62,000 bases of DNA from Cristatella mucedo (taxonomy: Eukaryota; Bryozoa; Phylactolaemata; Cristatellidae): NCBI GenBank assembly GCA_009760855.2, contig WPIO01000067.1, positions 1,672,501 to 1,734,500 on the forward strand. Direction: 5' to 3'. The notes under the pieces were generated by a model, which was given only the letters and a program-made list of their open reading frames with translations, had not been told where the DNA came from and did no database searches. The translations under genes and the position numbers were made by a program. Positions 1 to 11,650 of the stretch are shown here, one piece after another. Position 1 is the first letter of the stretch; the number at the start of each line of letters is the position of its first letter.

Positions 1-190
1 AGATGTCACAAATGCATGGACCAACTTAGATGTGGTATCCCTGTCTAAACAAGCCCGACTTTTGTTATTTAGCGGAAAGAAGGCAGACTTGATTGCAAAG
101 CTGACGTGGTCGTCGAAAGGTCACTTTGGATCATGACACCTAGATTTTGTGCAGATTTAACACGGCATACGCTGGCATAGCTGATTTTGA
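1..190 (-). mobile_element. LINE-A relic, C-terminal part of reverse transcriptase ORF (minus strand)
   Basis: Read on the minus strand, this matches the region after the RT core seen at 41460-41680, with the same order of words (NLGV, QSDLS). It is the downstream half of the LINE-A copy whose RT core lies at 451-1299. The two halves are separated by a LINE-B 3' fragment at about 191-450. Frames are broken, so this is a dead copy cut by the window edge. Confidence 0.7.
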
Positions 191-450
191 GTGTTAACGA
201 CAACTACTTTCCTACTGCCGACTATGGCACATCTTTTTCAGCGGTCCTGAGCTGCTACTTCTATGCTACTCACTACCTCAACTGCTCTCCTGACACTGCT
301 ATGCTTCCCACTTTCTCTTTGTTGCGTGAGACGAAGTCAGTTGGCTACCGAATGCGTACCGAAAGCCGCTTAGGCTGTGAGTGCGCTATACAAAACTCTC
401 CTGCGTAACACCCACATGGTCTTTATGACTTTGTGGAGTTACAGACGGAG
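191..450 (+). mobile_element. LINE-B 3' untranslated end, inserted into LINE-A
   Basis: This stretch is nearly identical to 31697-31955 and clearly related to 48920-49180. In the copy at 31001-31965 it directly follows a reverse-transcriptase C-terminus, so it is the 3' end of a second LINE family. Here it is 5'-truncated and interrupts the minus-strand LINE-A copy. The 73-residue ORF inside it is an artefact of the untranslated region. Confidence 0.75.
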
Positions 451-1299
451 ATACACACAAACCTTTCCAGTTTCCGCATCACACTTGGTTTGCCCATGAC
501 TAGTAAATTGGTTGTATCATCATTCAATTTAAGAAAATTTGCTGCCATCCATGTGCCTACGTCATCAATGCATGCATCGAGGGTGTTGAGAGAATTCGAG
601 GAGTTCGAAGACTGGGAGGGATCAAAGCAAAGGTACAACTGAGTGTCATCCGCATAGAAGTGAAAGCCTAGATTGTGCTTGGCAATCAAATCGGCAGGAG
701 GGAGAGTATAGACCGTGAAAAGAACCGGACCTAGCCCGGAGCCCTGAGGTACCCCAAATTTCAGAGGTTTCTCGGATGATCTTTGTCCATTCACGTCAAT
801 ACTCTGGAGTCTGCCACTGAGATATGACCTAAACCATTGCAGAGCAGTGCCAGTGATGCCCAGGCGAGATGAGAGGCGCTCTAGAAGAACTTTGTGATCG
901 ATGGTATCAAAAGCTGCCGAAAGATCGAGCAAAACAAGCAGAGACACTCTACCCATGTCGGCATTCCTAAGTAGGTCGTTGTACACCAGAAGCAATGCTG
1001 ACTCTGTGGAGTGACTTAACCCTAAAAGCAGACTGGAAATTACTAGCAAGGTTTGAAGTTTTAATATATGTGAGCTCAGCTAGTCTGCCATGACTCGTTC
1101 CACCCAGTGTCATCGATAAAAATGGTAGAAGGGAGACTTGGCGGTAGTTGCTCAAGTTCTCTCGGTCTAGTGTTGCTTTCTTGATTCGTGGCCTGACTGC
1201 AGCCTTTTTGAAAGGTGCTGGGACATGACCTGAGGCTAATGACATATTAATGATGTTAGTTATGCATAGCAGCAGCAGATCAACGCAACGTAGGAGCAA
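423..1299 (-). pseudogene. LINE-A reverse transcriptase, frameshifted
   Basis: The minus strand encodes a non-LTR retrotransposon reverse transcriptase. From about 1299 down it reads a fragment with NYRQVSLLPFLS (RT motif 2 region). After a frame change near 1050 it continues in another frame with LDLSAAFDTIDH, then GVPQGSGLGP, then FYADDTQLY with the catalytic YADD box, and then FLKLNDD. These motifs place it in the L2/CR1/Jockey group. The missing start, the frameshift and the LINE-B insertion at its C-terminal end make it a dead copy. Endonuclease domain not seen. Confidence 0.88.
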
Positions 1300-1404
1300 G
1301 ACAGTTGGGTCTAAAGGACTTGTTGCCTTCTTTGATTGACCTGAGGCTCCTGATCATCGCAAATTTGCCTCACTGCCCGGACTGCCTGAAGAAGTGGTTT
1401 CCCG

Positions 1405-1515
1405 CAATAATAATAATAATAACGATAATTCACTTGATAGAGCGCCCTCAGATAACTCAATTTCTTTCTAGGCGCGTTACATTTGCTGCAAAGGGAAATG
1501 CAATTGAATGGTGAG
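1405..1515 (-). mobile_element. LINE-A/SINE 3' hairpin tail (minus)
   Basis: On the minus strand the order is a Pol II-like lead, a GCGCC...GGCGC hairpin with inner AGAAAG...CTCT pairing, then an (ATT)n tail. It belongs to the family of tails anchored by the complete LINE-A 3' end at 40371-41215. Confidence 0.75.
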
Positions 1516-2073
1516 TAATATCATGCTTGATAAACAAACAAACAGTTCTGGTCATCACCCGCCGCTTTGAGGGCGGACGGGTTAGGTTGGATGAGAGTAG
1601 TCAGTATAAGTAGATGCCTGGCAAGTAAGCGGAGGCAGGGCCATTTCCGTACGGCAGCGCGTCTACCGCGAGGAGTGGCCGACACGCCCACCAAGGTGCT
1701 AGCGTGCTGTGTGATGCAGGAAAGAGAACACCGCACGAGTCATACGCCCACTCCAAGCCGAGGCTTCTAGGCCTCTTGGCTACCGGAAGCGGCGCTCCAA
1801 TTTGCAAGACGACAGCAGCCAACCGAGTAGACGCCGCGCGAGAAAGTAACGGCCGCTCAATCTTGGCAAGGCCAGACCCGAGGACTACGAACTACGCCGC
1901 TGTCGTGTCGCGTGGAAAGTAGAAAGTAGAAAGAGCGAAGGGACTCCGGCGCGTTCGACCGTCCGGCGCGTTCGCCAAACCTCCTTCCACGACACGACGC
2001 TAGCCGGCAGCAGCATCGTAAAGAAGCCTAAAGACCGCAATTCGGAATTCCCGAGGAGATGGCAAACCGCCAG

Positions 2074-2109
2074 CGGCAGAGGGCGTGCCCTCCGGCACGC
2101 CCTCTGCCG
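2074..2109. repeat. Perfect 16-bp inverted repeat with 4-bp loop
   Basis: The arm CGGCAGAGGGCGTGCC is followed by the loop CTCC and then the exact reverse complement of the arm. It sits inside a GC-rich block whose sequence recurs in diverged form at about 7645-7800. Confidence 0.9.
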
Positions 2110-2290
2110 GCATCCCGCTCGCCGAACGCCCCGGAAGCGCCGGCCGAGCAGCCCGCTCGTGCGACGAGCCCGGTGTCTGACAATACGCGCCATACCGCAA
2201 TACGGCAATACGGCATACGGCAATACCGCCAGCGACCGTGCAAGCTTACGCCCGTTCGCGCGCGCCGTGCCAGTCATCCGTCGCAGGCCC
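2105..2290. repeat. GC-rich dispersed repeat, copy 1
   Basis: This block shares the run GCTCGCCGAACGCCCCGG, the later word CGGGCCCGG-like spacing and the GCGCGCC...GTCATCC end with 7648-7800. An internal patch at about 2185-2236 is built from short repeats of ATACGGCA/ATACCGC. Function unknown; probably a non-autonomous mobile or satellite-like repeat. Confidence 0.5.
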
Positions 2291-4100
2291 GGTCGACGAA
2301 GTGGACGATCTTTTTTTCGCACTCGGCGATCACGATTTACGCTCATGGGTTAACGTTTTTCATTTGACCAAACTCCTTCGGAGTACTTAATGCGTACATA
2401 CTAGCAAGTATCCACTTCGACGGCTTTATGTCAAATCTCGTCTCAAGAGTCAAGCTGTCGCAGGAGGCGCGGAGAAGCTGCCAGTTTGCAGACACATTTA
2501 GACATACCAGTTAAAACAAAGAATTAAAAATACGCGATTGAATGGATGCCTTTATAAGTCCGTGGGTCCGTAAGCACTAGAGCTCACTGCCTGTGGACTC
2601 GCTTCGCTGAGTCATAGTATTGTGTCGTTTATAATACGTCGCTCGCGGAAGTACTGGTCGCCATCTCGCCGCGTGACGGAAGGACAGACCTTCTCAATTT
2701 AATTAGTAGGGATAAGTCATTAAAGCCACAATTTTTTGCGTCCAGAATGGTATTTATTGTAAATGTGATATAGCTATGACATGCGTAGCATAAAAATAAT
2801 ACCAACAGAGATAAGTAGTCTCTGTGCATATGCAGCTACAACATGCTCTCTTAAAGTTAAAAGTGAACGATCACATTAAATTATGAAATAGTAACGTGTT
2901 CGTCACTACTACCTAATTATTTATCAGAAAACTTGTTAATAGCATTTAAGCGCTGTATAGATTATTTCGCAATACAACGGATACAAAAATGAAGCTTATC
3001 AGGATCGCCAGCCTTAGTGACGATCTTCCGACTCTTGTGTACTTTCGGCTGCATCTTTGTGCAGCTAAATGCTTATGTATACGGTACTAAATTTTCAAAC
3101 ATAATTTACCAACAATATTTTGCAGGTCGACGCTTTTCCTGTGATTATTTGACCAAAATCACGTACTTCTTGCAGATTAGTTTTATTTTTCGGAAAGGTT
3201 CAGAAATATATCAATTTTACTCGAGAAGGAATTCGTGACCTAAATGATGCTTGAGCGAAGAAAACATGAAATCATGAACAACTGTCTGCTGTCAACTATT
3301 TTTCCAAAACTCATAAGAATTTTATTCCAGAATAGCTTAAACAAGTTTTTCGCTTCTGTAAAATAAAAATCTCTCGTCTTTAATTAACTTTAAAAAATAA
3401 GCGAAAAAGCATTCATATTTGTGAACCGCTTTGAATTTGTAAATAGATTGCTATCGAAATGATTTCTTCTTCAATTAATTTTTCGCGGGTATACGCTTTT
3501 CCAACTACAATTTCAACGTATGCACACGCTTAATTAAAAACCGGTCGCACAAGCGGAAGTCACACAGAAAATTTAAAATAAAAAAATCCCAGGTAAGTAC
3601 TACGGAGTCCTTAGTGGATCCTTGATCTAGAGGGCATGATAGCTCAGACCAATTCAAACATTGTTAACCACATCCGAAGAGGTTCAATTGAGTTCTAATT
3701 TCCGCATAAAACCTACCGTATCGGCCTGGCCCGGCGGATGGGCGAATATTTCGTGGCAGCAAATTCAGACCAAAGAGAAGGAACAGGCGGAAGTAGGTGT
3801 AGCTAATGCAGAAGACAGCGATAAAGCTAATAAAGACGCGTCAGAGGTCCGCACTGCCAAAGCTCAATGCGAACGTCGCAAGCGATAGAGTCACAATCAG
3901 GAAACCAACCTAGGTAAAACGCAAGTACTGTGCGCGGTACGAGTCCTCAATAGTTTGGGCTAACGCTTGATTGCTGGCAGCGCGCTTGGTGCCCGCCTGC
4001 GGCTCGTTTTCGCGGTGTCACTTCCGGGTCACCTTGTAGTTGGCATACACCTGGTCTCCCACCACTGCCTACGGTCCTGGGTCAGCAGCCACTGGTCGAA

Positions 4101-4246
<146 letters not shown>

Positions 4247-6175
4247 TCGTAAAGAAAGACCTATGAGTTCTAGACCTTTCTATTTCTGTCGTTGCCCAGC
4301 CGCGCTCTCTCGCTCTCTTTATGTAGTGGCCCAGCAGCCGCAGTGCGCGTTCTAAGAAAATTGCAAATCTCGCTAGCAAAGAGCGTTCGTAGCGTAGTTT
4401 GATTTAGATTAAGTGACACTGTAATCATCTGCCAAGACCAGAAGCTTGCCGCCACAGACGTCGCGCGATCCACATTTCCGATACTCCGATTGCCTGAAAG
4501 CGATTCCTTGACGTACCAATAACCCGCAGAATCCTGGCTTCCGCGCGTCATGCCACTGATGCAGCGCCACTGTACGAGATGCTGCTAGGGTTAAACTGGT
4601 CAGCTGAAACTGTTAGCAATGACAAAGACAGCAGATCCGCCCGATGAAGTTACACGCTCGGATCAATTTAAACAGAAGAAAGCAAAATTGTTGAGTTCGC
4701 TGTTGCTCCGGGGCCGATTCACCAGTAGCTCGGGGCATACAGCTAACAGGAAGCTGCTGCTTCACTTCCGCCCCGCTGGTAGTGCACGAATACAGCATAG
4801 AGCAGGAGCTAAACGAGTGCAGACGCAGCTAGTGACCTTGACTTACGGAGAGCTGAGACAGCTCGCTGTCTCCTTTCTGAAGCGTGTTTCACTGCTTTGC
4901 TGCAGCTCGACAATCTGCTCAATAGTCGATCGTACGAATGCAGCAGTCCCAAGTTTTAATGTCAAACGAAACATAGCTCTGCACCGCGGCGAACAGCCGG
5001 CTTTGACGATGCTGCCTGCCTCCGGTTCACAAAAAAACGACGACTTGGCGTCCCCGCAAATACGGCAAACGCCGGTCTGCGGCCGCAGTCAAGCTGAAAC
5101 GAGGCCGCCTGCCGGCTTAGCGAAATCATCAGCTCGCTGTTTGTTTTCTCGTCTTCTCTAGAAGTATACGCCGGCCTCCCCTCCTCTCTCCATCTCCAAG
5201 GGTCTCTGACATTCTCCCTCGTGCTCCACGCAGAGTTCTCGCTACGATCTACTGCAAGTATAAATGCGTAAGATAAAATTATAAATGTATAAATGCGTAA
5301 GAAAAAACTGCCCCACAAGCGAATCGACTAGTCGCAGGCGTGCGGTTGCTTTTTTGGGCAGACAGAATGCACTAGACTTACGTTTGACAGAAAAGGTAAA
5401 ATTTCAGAGGTAAAAGGCCTTTGTCTGCCATCAGTGCAGCGGAGTGATGGCTTCTCGCTCCAGCGCGACGCTCGAGTGTGACGAGCCGCTGCGACGGCTC
5501 ATTGGCCACTGACTAACTGAGACGCTGGCCTTGGCATTAGCGTTATGTATAGGGTTACGCCACGGTTACGCCACTGCCACTCCTGTAGCGTTAGTCTACC
5601 GTCGCCAATACAACGGACAGCCTGTTTTGGGGGTTTATTAGATGGCTCACGTCCGGTTCGCAATAGCCGGCGGTGTTCGAGCACTTCAGCGAGTCATCTC
5701 GCAACTCATTTAAATCGCCAAACGCAAATTTGGACCAGGGCCCCCAGGTGAGAGCGGCTTTCACTTCATCGCTGCAAAGACGCCGTCGTTGTAAGAGCAT
5801 CCTTGAAACACTGAAGCCTTGGAATCATACCTCGTTAGCGACCGACCGCAATAACGAGGCACAACTTCAAAAGATTCCATTTTTAAACTTACAGGAAATT
5901 CGGAATCGTCAGATAGATGTGAGCCCGACCCTCAGCCGGCTGTTCCGATGACCGTGCTGAACTACCGGTCTTGCGCTTGCTATGTCGATGTCTGGTTATC
6001 GGTGTGGTTTTGGAAATTGCTCTTATGCAGCATAAATTTTTTTAAGGTTACATATATTATGTTCGTCGCAAGGCTCTGACTGCAAGTAATTAATTTATTC
6101 GCGCCAAGACGGCGATAAATCTCTTCGTGCGAGGGGGCGCGCGGCATTTCGTGATCGCGCGCCTCCGTAATGCGT

Positions 6176-6560
6176 GACACGGCTCTAGCAAATGCCTCCA
6201 AGCCTGAGGGGGCAAGGAAGAAAAGCGAGCGCTCAGTGGCCGCAACCTTCACTCTGACCCCCTAACCTCTGACCTCGACCCTCTGACCTCGACCCTCTTG
6301 CTACTCGCTCTGCATCTGAAAAGCAGGCGCTCAGTGGCCGAAACCTTCGCACGCCCTGTAGTTTGATACTCCTTAAAAGACGTGGCGAGCGAGCTGACCG
6401 GCTCAGGCAGGCGGTGTCTCGTGCACTCCTGCCTGTCGGACTTTACGTTTCGTCTCGTCGCAGTACGCCAGGATCTGCGGCGGTTAATCCCGCCTCTGAC
6501 CCCTACCCTCTGACCTCGATCCTCTCGCTCCTCGCTCGGCATCTGCACGCCGGAACCTTG
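6176..6560. repeat. Local degenerate repeats
   Basis: The word GCGCTCAGTGGCCG plus flanks occurs at about 6229 and 6328. The phrase CTCTGACCTCGA(T/C)CCTCT recurs at about 6276, 6291 and 6508. The copies suggest local duplication of a short GC-rich segment. No gene seen. Confidence 0.55.
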
Positions 6561-7122
6561 GAAGCTACATTAAAAGCAGTCCTTCTGAGAGATGCAGCAG
6601 ATGACACGTTGCAGCGGTAAATTCATTATCTTCTTCTTAGTGGATTCCACATCTGGAGCCTTCAATTGCGTCGGGAACTAGTCTTATTCCGAATTCATTG
6701 TAGTGCAAGCGTTTCGGTATAGATTATCGCCAGCTCTTACCTTCCTAGCCTAAGTGCATCTCTCCGATACGCGAAAGCAAAACGAAAAGAGATACAATAT
6801 TGACTATGCACATCGAGCAGACTTTACAGCTCGAGCGTTTCAAGTGCGCAATGCAAAGCAAAGACTATAGCGAATTTAAATTTGGGGCACGCCAAAATTC
6901 CAGAGCGGAGAGCTTGCAGCGACGTTAAACGCGGCGTCTCGGCGCTTCAGCAATCGGCGGCGTCATTAGTCGACGGTGCGCGCTATCGTAGCGCCATAGC
7001 GCTCGTGGCGAAGCTTGCAGTTCGAAGCCGCCGACAGCGCCGCTGGCTGTGGATCGTCGCTCGTATTGCGATATAGCCGTCGCCTGCGTCCGTGCGCTTA
7101 TTTGCTTTGACGAAATTCTAGA

Positions 7123-7215
7123 ATGGTCTCTCTGAAAGTTGCTGGCATCGCAACAGCGATTGCCGCCGCCCTGGGCGCCTGCGGCTACGTTTGGTGGAGG
7201 CATCGTCGTGAGTAG
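7123..7215 (+). CDS. Short transmembrane-like ORF or first coding exon
   Basis: ATG at 7123 opens a 30-residue reading frame: a short N-terminus, an Ala/Ile/Gly-rich hydrophobic stretch (residues about 7-24) and a basic end (WWRHRR), then TAG at 7213. A strong splice donor, C|GTGAGT, lies at 7208, so it could be the first coding exon of a gene with an N-terminal membrane anchor. I found no convincing second exon: the nearby acceptor at 7288 leads to a frame with an early stop. Product unknown. Confidence 0.3.
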   Translation: MVSLKVAGIATAIAAALGACGYVWWRHRRE

Positions 7216-7644
7216 GCGCGGCCCTCCGAGCGCGGAAAATTCGGCGCTGCGATGCGCTTAATTGCGCGCGCGTTTTTTCTTTTTGTAGCTAGAGTGTTAA
7301 ATTTTCTATATCTAATATTATAATATTATATATATATATTTGTATAATATTATATATCTAGCCGTTTTGTGTTTGCTTTTCCCCCATTCAATGAGCGGCT
7401 GCGACCGGCGGCGTCTAATCGCGCCGCTATCTCGCGCTGTAGAAACGAAAAAGCCGAACGAGTCTACCGCGGTCGACCGCAAGACGCCGGACCCGAGCCG
7501 CGGCTCTGACGCAGCGCCCGCCAGCAGCGGCGTCGTACTCTGCGAGCGGCCGCAATTCGGCATGCTGGCGGCGGAGAGGTCCAGCCGCCAGCGGGCTCGG
7601 ACTTGCGCCGAGGCACTTTAAGAGCGGGCTCGCGACGCCCTGCC

Positions 7645-7805
7645 TAGTCAGCCGCTCGCCGAACGCCCCGGCAGCAGCGGCCGACTCGGTTGCGGCGGAG
7701 CGGCTTGCTCACGTGACGGGCCCGGACGCCAACATCCGGCGCCAGCGACCGCGAGTTCACGCCCACTCGCGGTCGCCGGCGCGCCGCGAGCCCGTCATCC
7801 TGAGC
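7645..7805. repeat. GC-rich dispersed repeat, copy 2
   Basis: Diverged copy of the GC-rich block at 2105-2290, with the GCTCGCCGAACGCCCCGG run and a similar order of words. The remainder of 7216-7946 is GC-rich and then AT-rich (AT tract at 7310-7360), with no recognised exon. Confidence 0.5.
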
Positions 7806-7946
7806 CAATCCGACGGATGAGTTCGCGTAATTTTTTTCATTAGCAAATTTCACTCGCTGACTTTACATTTTGTTTGAATAAACCTTATTTAATGCACTTT
7901 ATACTTGCAAGGTCAATTATTGTAGTGGACAAAATACGTTTGAAAT

Positions 7947-8120
7947 GCGCGATGGCTCCTTATTAGGTAAGGCGATTGCCTTTCAAGACCTCGGTCCCGA
8001 GGTTAGGTTCGAATCCTGAGGTGGGCGATCCCTTATCGCCACTACAACTGGTGGTGATAGCCTTTAAGGCTCGTCTGTTGCAATGCATAAAGGGGCTGTT
8101 AAATCAGCTAGAATTTCATT
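7947..8120 (+). mobile_element. tRNA-derived SINE, family 2
   Basis: The head resembles a tRNA gene, with an A-box-like GCGATGGCTC...TAGGTAAGG and a B box GGTTCGAATCC. It continues into a body with GGTGGTGATAGCC and ends with CTGTTAAATCAGC. Other copies lie at 11489, 17292, 19366, 33738, 42480 and 47145. The head cannot fold as a normal tRNA, so it is not annotated as a tRNA gene. Confidence 0.85.
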
Positions 8121-8278
8121 CTTTCTGAATTAAAAACAAAAACCATTCGACAGTAACGAGCCATGTAATCCATGTGAGCCATGTGATTGGATCGCCCCTG
8201 CTTTGGATAGTCGCGGATGTCACCCTTACAGAGGCTAGCTTCTGATGTGAATTGCTGCGGTTCCTAAAACGAGCAAAT

Positions 8279-8339
8279 AGTAATGCTAATAATGCTAATA
8301 AAGTAATAAAGTAATAAAGTAATAAAGTAATGCTAATAA
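8279..8339. repeat. Tandem AT-rich repeat (AATAAAGT / AATGCT units)
   Basis: Short tandem units of about 9 bp, TAATAAAG and TAATGCTAA, repeated several times. Confidence 0.8.
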
Positions 8340-8390
8340 GGAAATTTCGAATTGCCTTTCGAGAATGTAATGTGCAGTTAGTCACTTTAC

Positions 8391-8458
8391 ATAATTATAA
8401 TGATAATAATGCACTTGATAAAGCGCCCTCAGAGACTTAATCTCTTTCTAGGCGCTTA
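8391..8458 (-). mobile_element. LINE-A/SINE 3' hairpin tail (minus)
   Basis: Carries the conserved GCGCCTAGAAAGAGATTAAG hairpin arm on the minus strand with an (ATT)n tail. Confidence 0.8.
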
Positions 8459-9132
8459 AATACATGTGCTAAAATGAAACTCTCCAATCGCGCGGCGACA
8501 GCTCGGACAACATCGGAACGCATGAGCGCGCCAAAAAGAATTGGTGTGCAAGAGGTCTTTTTTTCTAAAGTTCAATTCTAGTCACTATCTACATTTCGTC
8601 GAGTCAGCAGGTTTCATCAAGTAAGTCAGTACTGGGTTACCCAAGATTTGGCACCATGCGAAACGATTGAACGGTCAAAAAGGCATTTCAAATTTTTAGG
8701 CGCCCAGAAAAACGACTACCTTAGGTGGCGACCAGATGCTAACGTTGAGCAGCATGTATTTCCATAAAGTAAGCTAGCGAAGAATATAAAGAGACCTAGC
8801 GGTGGGGAGCTGAACCAGTCAATTAGTCAATAGGCCAATTTATAGGTAGCCAGTACTTGCAGATAAATAGCGGTTTAATACGGGCGGTTCATGGTAAGCA
8901 ATCGCAAGGTGTACAGACTTTCTGCTGCAATGCCATCTATGAGCACTGACCTCGAATAAATACTCAGGTGAGGTAAAGACCTATGCACGTATGACCTATG
9001 ACCTATGACCTATTCACGCAAGCTGCAAGGTTACGTACTTTCAGCCGCTCTACGACCCACTTAGCATTTGTCTGGGGTGGTTTCCGGCCAGGGCACTCAC
9101 CAGTCGAAATTTAACGCACTGCGAATCTCACA

Positions 9133-9211
9133 GCAATGTATAGCGCCTAGAGAGAGATTGAGTTCTCTGAGGGCGCTTTATCAAGTGCATTATTATTATT
9201 ACTATTATTAC
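9133..9211 (+). mobile_element. LINE-A/SINE 3' hairpin tail (plus)
   Basis: Intact GCGCC...GGCGC hairpin followed by TTTATCAAGTGCATTATT and an (ATT)n tail. Confidence 0.82.
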
Positions 9212-9333
9212 AGCACACGACACTTAGCGGCTTCCACTAAGCTTGTAGCGGGCATTCGACAATTGTCCGGATCTTAGACTGACGCCACGAATGAATCTGG
9301 GCGAGACATAGGATCGCCTACGTTTGCCTGACT

Positions 9334-9482
9334 GCTCCGTGCCGCCACTGCCCCGTGCACCTGTCCACTGCCTTGTGCACTTAATGCCTTGTGCACGTAA
9401 TGCCTTTGCAGTGACTGCCTTGTGCAGTTACAGAATTGAGCAGTTGCTGCCTTGTGCAGTTACAGCCTTGTGCCGTTACCAC
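9334..9482. repeat. Degenerate tandem repeat around GCCTTGTGCA
   Basis: The word TGCCTTGTGCA recurs about seven times at uneven spacing of roughly 15-30 bp, joined by AGTTACA or CGTAA linkers. The overlapping ORFs are artefacts. Confidence 0.75.
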
Positions 9483-9784
9483 GGACGCCGCGAGGTTCTA
9501 ATGTTTGGTTATACTTACTGGTGCTTATATGGCGTGGTCGTACTGCGTCACCGTACCAGATGCTTGCGTGGCTCCAAGTTTTGCTGGCCGGTCTTTGCCT
9601 AGCTTCATCTAGCCTGACGATCGCTCAGGATTATGAAACTTGGGCTTTTATTTACTCGTCAAATAAGACTGGTTCGCAATAACTAAGTTTAGTCGAGCGC
9701 CGCTAGTTGAAGTTGTGTACTGCAGTACGAATACTCACGAACGTGCAGGCCTTTAGGCCAAAGATCTAAAAGAAATAAGACTCA

Positions 9785-9847
9785 AAGCACGTAGATAGAG
9801 ATTCAGTTCTCCGAGTGCGCAATAATAATGAATTATTATCATTATTA
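9785..9847 (+). mobile_element. LINE-A/SINE 3' hairpin tail, diverged (plus)
   Basis: Reads GCACGTAGATAGAGATTCAG...TGCGC then AAT repeats, a weak match to the hairpin tail. Confidence 0.55.
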
Positions 9848-10080
9848 AGACTGGCCTTAGTAGACAGTTTACAGACAGATATAGTTCGCTTTCGCGTCCG
9901 ATCAGAACTGGGCCGCGAGCTAAGCGCTCGAACGGGCGCTTGTCTCAGCCATCGTGCCACGAATACTGGCGATGCCTGAACATTGCAGCGCGCCTAGCCA
10001 CTGCAGGTGCCGCACCGATGCACGCAGGTACGCCGGTGGTAGCGCCCAGTGCCAATCGCTATGCCGAACGTGCATTCAGC

Positions 10081-10170
10081 GTATTAAAACTCAATTTAAT
10101 CATGCTTCCTGTACAGCAAATGTAAAGCGCCTAGAAAGAGATTAAATTCGCTGAGGGTACTATATATTTA
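10081..10170 (+). mobile_element. LINE-A/SINE 3' hairpin tail (plus)
   Basis: The lead CATGCTTCCTGTACAGCAAA matches the lead of other LINE-A 3' ends, followed by AGCGCCTAGAAAGAGATTAA. The tail has been replaced by an (AT)n tract. Confidence 0.7.
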
Positions 10171-10196
10171 CACATACATATTATATATATAAATAA

Positions 10197-10273
<77 letters not shown>
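10160..10273. repeat. (AT)n microsatellite
   Basis: Two long TA runs separated by AAATAAATAC. Confidence 0.95.
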
Positions 10274-10275
<2 letters not shown>

Positions 10276-10379
10276 TAAGGTGGCGCGCATGGTCTACTTA
10301 TTATCTAAGTTTGTACTCTCTATCTTGATAGAGAATGAAGCCATCAAAGTGGGTTCCGCCGGCATTTATTCTGTAGCTT

Positions 10380-10661
10380 TATGATATACGACAGTACGAA
10401 GTCTGGTTATCCCGTTCCAAAAGTGAAATTTCACTAGATGACCACATGTTCTCCTCAGTCAATCTAATTGACTGTAAGCTACGAGGCATTGCCAAAATTC
10501 GGCCCTGCTTGAGCAAAAAAACTACATCCGTGCTGGTCAATGCATTTGTGACGTTCCTTCTCGACTTCTGTAAGTCACTACTTGAAGATTTTCCGGCTTA
10601 TACGATAAAGCGGTTAGAGTTTTCGCTTAAATATGCAGTCCGAATTCTGTCTGTCTGTCTG

Positions 10662-10718
<57 letters not shown>

Positions 10719-11400
10719 AGCTACTCGGATACCATATTATCCCACTTCTCCTGATCTGCACAAGCGTCTCATCAAGCTGCTTATTGACTTTACAGTATTG
10801 TCACTCACTTTTAGGCCCTTTCATTCTCGTAATCCAGCCTACCTATCAGAACTATAAGACTGAGAAAAACGTCCGTGCGCCAAGTAAATAAAATAACAAT
10901 TTTTTTACAAGAATTTATTCAAAAACAATAATAACTATTCTTCAAAATACACACCATCTTTTTTTTCACGACCGTCTGCCATCGATCTGCAAGTTTTCAG
11001 ATTCGGTCAAATTATCACTAATATTAATAATTATTTTAATGCGGCACGCGAACATTTTCCTCGACCTCAAAGTTCCCCGATCAGGCTAAATATTGTCGTA
11101 CCACGCGGTCTTAGCTGTGCCTCGAAGCCTCATCAAAGCCTTTGAAAACGGTGCCTGTAGTTTGACTGCTTGCAAAGCCTGGAACTCAGCCCCAGTTGAC
11201 TTCACGACTTACCCACGACTTAGCGACGTCAAGAAAGAAGCTTAAAAAGTACCTTTTATTAGCAGCCCTTTTGCGTACGTTAATCCTCTCTCTGCGCATG
11301 CGTTGCGGACGCTGTGCACGGTATCTCTAACCGTTCTGATACGCTTTCCTTACAGCATGTGTAAGGCTCTCAGAATGAGATTTAATTCTTAGAGGTATAT
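10380..11400 (+). mobile_element. LINE-A relic, RT C-terminus and 3' end, interrupted
   Basis: From 10446 the frame gives words typical of the LINE-A C-terminal region (GIAKIRPCLS, then LDFCKSLL, then RLEFSLKYAVRIL) that match 40460-40610. A (TC)n tract (10650-10715) interrupts it. Further family matches follow at 10760-10860 and 11180-11260, ending in a decayed hairpin tail at 11352-11400. The stretch 10870-11170 does not match and is probably another insertion. Confidence 0.75.
10650..10715. repeat. (TC)n / (TCTG)n microsatellite
   Basis: CTGT units pass into a pure CT run inside a LINE-A relic. Confidence 0.95.
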
Positions 11401-11488
11401 GTACAATGATTATCATTCTCATGAACGCTTCGAAGGAAGCAGCTGCGATAGTGAAGATGATTCGATCGCCGCATGCTTAAAAAAATGC

Positions 11489-11650
11489 AAGCTGACTAAA
11501 CAGCCTCTTTTGCATAGCGACAGAAGAGCCTTTACGGCTATCGCCACCGCTTGCAGTGGCGATGCAGGATCGCTCACCGCACGATTCGAACCCACGACCT
11601 CGGGATCGAGGTCGTGAAAAGCAGCCGCCTTACTTAGGCGCCGTCAGTAG
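11489..11650 (-). mobile_element. tRNA-derived SINE, family 2 (minus)
   Basis: Reverse orientation copy. The B box GGTTCGAA-type sequence lies near 11586 on the minus strand, and the body includes the complement of GGTGG(C)GATAGCC and the AGTCAGC end. Confidence 0.82.

Noticed and set aside
2060-2240. CRISPR-like or bacterial repeat array
   Set aside because: There is only one perfect palindrome and no regular spacers. The setting is clearly eukaryotic.
4619-5161. 180-codon ORF as a hypothetical protein
   Set aside because: No family features, mixed composition and no supporting context. Length alone is possible by chance in GC-rich sequence.
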